From contig CALMOR010000067.1 of assembly GCA_937872165.1 (NCBI GenBank), positions 6,027-15,067 of the forward strand: DNA of 9,041 bases, given 5' to 3'. The notes beneath the pieces are model-generated. The model made no database searches and had not been told where the DNA came from. It saw only the letters and a program-made list of their open reading frames with translations. This DNA is from an uncultured Burkholderiales bacterium. Its GTDB lineage: Bacteria > Pseudomonadota > Gammaproteobacteria > Burkholderiales > Burkholderiaceae_D. Each line of letters opens with the position of its first letter. The first letter of the stretch is position 1. Positions 6,630 to 9,041 of this stretch are shown in pieces. The translations under genes were made by a program, and so were the position numbers.

Positions 6630-6694
6630 TGCCGAGGCCATCGTCCTGTCGTCGCGGTCCCCGCGCGGTGCCCTCGGACGGGGCAGCGAGATGA
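6629..6694 (+). CDS. 21-codon minicistron joining mrdA to rodA
   Basis: The ATG at 6629 overlaps the mrdA stop (TGATG, 6627-6631). The reading frame crosses the whole 61-base spacer and stops at TGA 6692-6694, which overlaps the rodA ATG (ATGA, 6691-6694). The predicted peptide begins MPRPSSCRRGPRAVPS and is Arg/Pro-rich, with no recognisable family. Both ends overlap neighbouring genes, as in the mreC-mreD junction. It may serve translational coupling; chance in GC-rich spacer is the alternative. Confidence 0.25.
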   Translation: MPRPSSCRRGPRAVPSDGAAR

Positions 6695-7860
6695 GCCTCG
6701 CGATCAGCAACGACGCGCCGCTGATGTCGGTGTGGCGTCGCGCACGGCCCTACGTGTTCGTCTTCGACCCGTCGCTGTCGCTGATCCTGCTGCTGCTCTG
6801 CGCGTTCTCGCTCGTGACGCTCTACAGCGCGGGCTACGACTTCCCCGGACGCTTCGAGGGCCAGGTGCGCAACTTCGTCGCGGCCTTCCTCGCGATGTGG
6901 TTCATCGCGAACATCCCGCCGCAGAAGATGATGCGCTTCGCGATCCCGGTCTACACCGTCGGCGTCCTGCTGCTGGTCGCGGTCTTCGTGGCCGGTACCG
7001 TGAAGAACGGCGCGCGCCGCTGGCTCACGGTGGGTGCGCTCCAGATCCAGCCGTCGGAGCTGCTGAAGATCGGCGTGCCGTTGATGCTCGCGTGGTACTT
7101 CCACAAGCACGAGACGATGGTGCGGCTGCGCGACTTCGTCTTCGCCGGCGTGCTGCTGGTCGTGCCGGTCGGCCTGATCGCGAAGCAACCCGACCTCGGC
7201 ACCGCGCTGCTGGTGATGGCCGCCGGCCTCTACGTCATCTACTTCGCCGGCCTGTCGTGGAAGCTCATCCTGCCGGTGCTGCTGGCCGCGGTGATCGGCG
7301 CGACCGCGCTGATCTTCGTCGGCGACCGCATCTGCCGGCCCGAGGTCGCGTGGCCCGGGATGCACGACTACCAGAAGCAGCGCATCTGCACGTTGCTCGA
7401 CCCGCCCCCCGATCCGCTCGGCCGCGGCTTCCACACGATCCAGTCGGCGATCGCGGTGGGCTCGGGCGGCGTGACCGGCAAGGGCTACATGAAAGGCACG
7501 CAGACGCACCTCGACTTCATCCCCGAGCGCACCACCGACTTCATCCTGGCGGTCTACGCGGAGGAGTTCGGCTTCGTCGGGATCATCCTGCTGCTGCTGC
7601 TCTACAGCGCGCTGATTTTCCGCGGTCTCGTCATCGCGGCCAACGCGCCGACCTACTTCTCGCGGCTGCTGGCGGGTTCGATCACGCTGATCTTCTTCAC
7701 GTACGCGTTCGTCAACATGGGCATGGTGTCGGGCGTCCTGCCGGTGGTGGGCGTGCCGCTGCCGTTCATGAGCTACGGCGGCACCGCGCTGGTCACGCTC
7801 GCGATCGGCGCGGGGATCCTGATGAGCGTGCAGCGGAACAAGAAGATCGTGCAGACCTGA
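6691..7860 (+). CDS. rodA: SEDS peptidoglycan glycosyltransferase RodA
   Basis: Polytopic inner-membrane enzyme that polymerises lipid II into glycan strands, working as a pair with PBP2; 389 residues. About ten hydrophobic segments are visible, consistent with the SEDS fold. Family motifs seen: LYSAGYD near the end of the first helix, KNGARRWLTVGALQIQPSE (105-123), KQPDLGTALL (165-174), and GKGYMKGTQTHLDFIPERTTDFILAV (263-288). Asp283 in the last matches the essential Asp of SEDS enzymes (E. coli RodA Asp262). The signature NMGMVSGVLPVVGVPLPF then MSYGG is at 342-364. QSAIAVGSGG and the ERTTDF form suggest RodA rather than FtsW, and the mrdA neighbour confirms it. The start at 6691 overlaps the stop of a short upstream ORF; a later ATG at 6724 is possible but less likely. 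Confidence 0.98.
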   Translation: MSLAISNDAPLMSVWRRARPYVFVFDPSLSLILLLLCAFSLVTLYSAGYDFPGRFEGQVRNFVAAFLAMWFIANIPPQKMMRFAIPVYTVGVLLLVAVFVAGTVKNGARRWLTVGALQIQPSELLKIGVPLMLAWYFHKHETMVRLRDFVFAGVLLVVPVGLIAKQPDLGTALLVMAAGLYVIYFAGLSWKLILPVLLAAVIGATALIFVGDRICRPEVAWPGMHDYQKQRICTLLDPPPDPLGRGFHTIQSAIAVGSGGVTGKGYMKGTQTHLDFIPERTTDFILAVYAEEFGFVGIILLLLLYSALIFRGLVIAANAPTYFSRLLAGSITLIFFTYAFVNMGMVSGVLPVVGVPLPFMSYGGTALVTLAIGAGILMSVQRNKKIVQT

Positions 7861-7864
7861 CGCG

Positions 7865-9041
7865 ATGGACACGACCGCGACGGCATCGTCGATCGGATTG
7901 CCGGAGGCGCCTGCCGCGCCCGGCGTGCTCGTGGCGTTCGTGGCCGCGGGCCTGTTGCTCGCCGCATGTTCGACGACGACGCACCGCAAGGACGACGGCG
8001 CGTCGCGGACGATCGCCCCCCTGCCGGCCGCTCCGTCCGCTTCGTCGTCGCCGCTTCGCAAGGGCGGCGGCTATTACCTCGACGACGGACCGGGCGACAA
8101 CCCGCCGGCCAACCTCGAACTGCTGCCGGACGCGGTGCCGCGCATCGAGAAGTACGCGAGCGGCGCCAATCGCCCGTACAACGTGTTCGGCGTCGACTAC
8201 GTGCCCGACCTGTCGGGCGCGACCTACCGGCAGCGGGGCACCGGCTCGTGGTACGGCCGCAAGTTCCACGGGCAGCGCACGTCGTCGGGCGAGATCTACG
8301 ACATGTACGCGATGACGGCCGCGCATCCGACGCTGCCGATCCCGTGCTATGCGCTCGTGACCAACCTGTCGAACGGCAAGTCGGTGATCGTGCGCGTCAA
8401 CGATCGCGGCCCGTTCCTGCACAACCGCATCATGGATCTCTCGTACGCGGCCGCATACAAGGTCGGTTACCTGAGCAGCGGCAGCGGCCTGATCGAGGTC
8501 GAGATGCTGCAGCCGGCCGACATCGCGGCGGGTCGCATCCCGACGACGACGACCGGTCTGTTGCTCGCGGCCTCGGGCGTCCCGCCGGCCTCGACCGTCC
8601 CGTCCGCACCCTCGTCGTCGTCCGCTTCATCGTCCCTCGCGGGACTGACCATCGAGGCGCTGACGCAGCGCGAGGGGCCGAGCTTGCCGCCGACGCCGAC
8701 CATCGCGACCGAGTCGTTGTCCCGTTCGTTGCCGTTGGACGTCCCGGCCCGCGTCGATGTCGCGAGCACGCCCGATCTGGTGGCGCTGCCCGATCGCCAG
8801 CCCGCGGCCGCGTTGCCCGAGATCACGACCGGCCAGGGCTTCTACCTCCAGCTCGGCGCCTTCCGCGTCAAGGCCGGGGCCGACAGCTTCGCGTCGCACG
8901 TCGCGCGCGACATCGACCCGGCCGTCGCGTCGAAGCTGCAGGTCAGCGACGTCGCCGGTCTCTATCGCGTACGGGTCGGGCCGTATGCGCGGAAGACCGA
9001 GGCCGACAGCGCCGCTGCGAGCCTGCGCGCGGCGCTCTCGC
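7865..9041 (+). CDS. rlpA: RlpA-family septal lipoprotein / lytic transglycosylase (3' end missing)
   Basis: Outer-membrane lipoprotein that, in Pseudomonas, cleaves glycan strands lacking stem peptides; in E. coli it binds denuded glycan at the septum. 392 residues are readable before the window ends inside the SPOR domain. Residues 21-34 are hydrophobic and lead to a lipobox, LLAAC, with lipidated Cys35. The next residue, Ser36, is not the inner-membrane-retention Asp. The DPBB domain is at about 124-216: GTGSWYGRKFHGQRTSSGEIYD, TAAHPTLP with His154, and VRVNDRGPF with Asp180, spaced 26 apart as in the active Pseudomonas enzyme. A long Ser/Pro/Ala/Thr-rich linker (about 222-322) leads to the SPOR domain from GFYLQLGAF (325) onward. 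It starts four bases after rodA. The residues before the hydrophobic core contain no Lys or Arg. No alternative upstream start exists before an in-frame stop at 7823. Confidence 0.94.
   Translation, partial: MDTTATASSIGLPEAPAAPGVLVAFVAAGLLLAACSTTTHRKDDGASRTIAPLPAAPSASSSPLRKGGGYYLDDGPGDNPPANLELLPDAVPRIEKYASGANRPYNVFGVDYVPDLSGATYRQRGTGSWYGRKFHGQRTSSGEIYDMYAMTAAHPTLPIPCYALVTNLSNGKSVIVRVNDRGPFLHNRIMDLSYAAAYKVGYLSSGSGLIEVEMLQPADIAAGRIPTTTTGLLLAASGVPPASTVPSAPSSSSASSSLAGLTIEALTQREGPSLPPTPTIATESLSRSLPLDVPARVDVASTPDLVALPDRQPAAALPEITTGQGFYLQLGAFRVKAGADSFASHVARDIDPAVASKLQVSDVAGLYRVRVGPYARKTEADSAAASLRAALS

Noticed and set aside
4068..6710. 880-residue open frame on the minus strand opposite mreD and mrdA
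   Set aside because: Composition is Arg/Asp/Ala/Val-rich with no domain, and it mirrors the codon pattern of the well-identified genes on the plus strand. Long antisense frames are expected in GC-rich coding DNA.
6439..8061. 540-residue open frame on the minus strand opposite mrdA, rodA and rlpA
   Set aside because: Antisense shadow of clearly identified genes, with Gln/Arg/Asp-rich composition and no domain.
8605..8636. TCG-rich simple repeat in rlpA as a phase-variable tract
   Set aside because: It is a short, impure run of serine codons in a Ser/Pro-rich linker; its trinucleotide unit would not shift the frame.

Overview
The window comes from a high-GC proteobacterial chromosome. Gene order and protein sequence together point to a betaproteobacterium, probably in or near the Burkholderiales. 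The amidotransferase genes gatC-gatA run divergently from an mreB-mreC-mreD-mrdA-rodA-rlpA cell-elongation cluster, an arrangement familiar from that class. MreD, PBP2 and RodA also look betaproteobacterial. This assignment is recalled from family knowledge; no search was run. No mobile element, CRISPR array, tRNA, rRNA or defence locus was seen.

Left part (1-1618, minus strand): gatC and a 3'-truncated gatA. They encode two subunits of the GatCAB amidotransferase, which amidates misacylated Asp-tRNA(Asn) and/or Glu-tRNA(Gln). The rest of gatA, and probably gatB, lie beyond base 1.

Middle (1619-2029): a 411-base divergent control region. It has a small AT-rich island (about 1720-1770) with a perfect TATAAT facing gatC and a TATTAT facing mreB only three bases away. 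A 6-bp inverted repeat lies next to them.

Right part (2030-9041, plus strand): mreB (actin-like filament), mreC and mreD (membrane scaffold), mrdA (PBP2 transpeptidase), rodA (SEDS glycosyltransferase) and rlpA (outer-membrane lipoprotein with DPBB and SPOR domains, truncated by the window end). The first five make the elongasome that builds lateral-wall peptidoglycan. RlpA is a septal or denuded-glycan lytic transglycosylase or glycan-binding protein.

No wholly new system is apparent, and all main genes are recognisable. The less ordinary features are: (1) very short ORFs that link the gene junctions through overlapping stop/start codons; (2) a 16-bp, 15/16-identical direct repeat with a 26-base period that duplicates the mreD start; (3) threonine in place of the usual cis-serine of the GatA Ser-cisSer-Lys triad; (4) a perfect hairpin inside the unusually long mreB-mreC gap; and (5) an RlpA signal peptide with no basic residue before its hydrophobic core.
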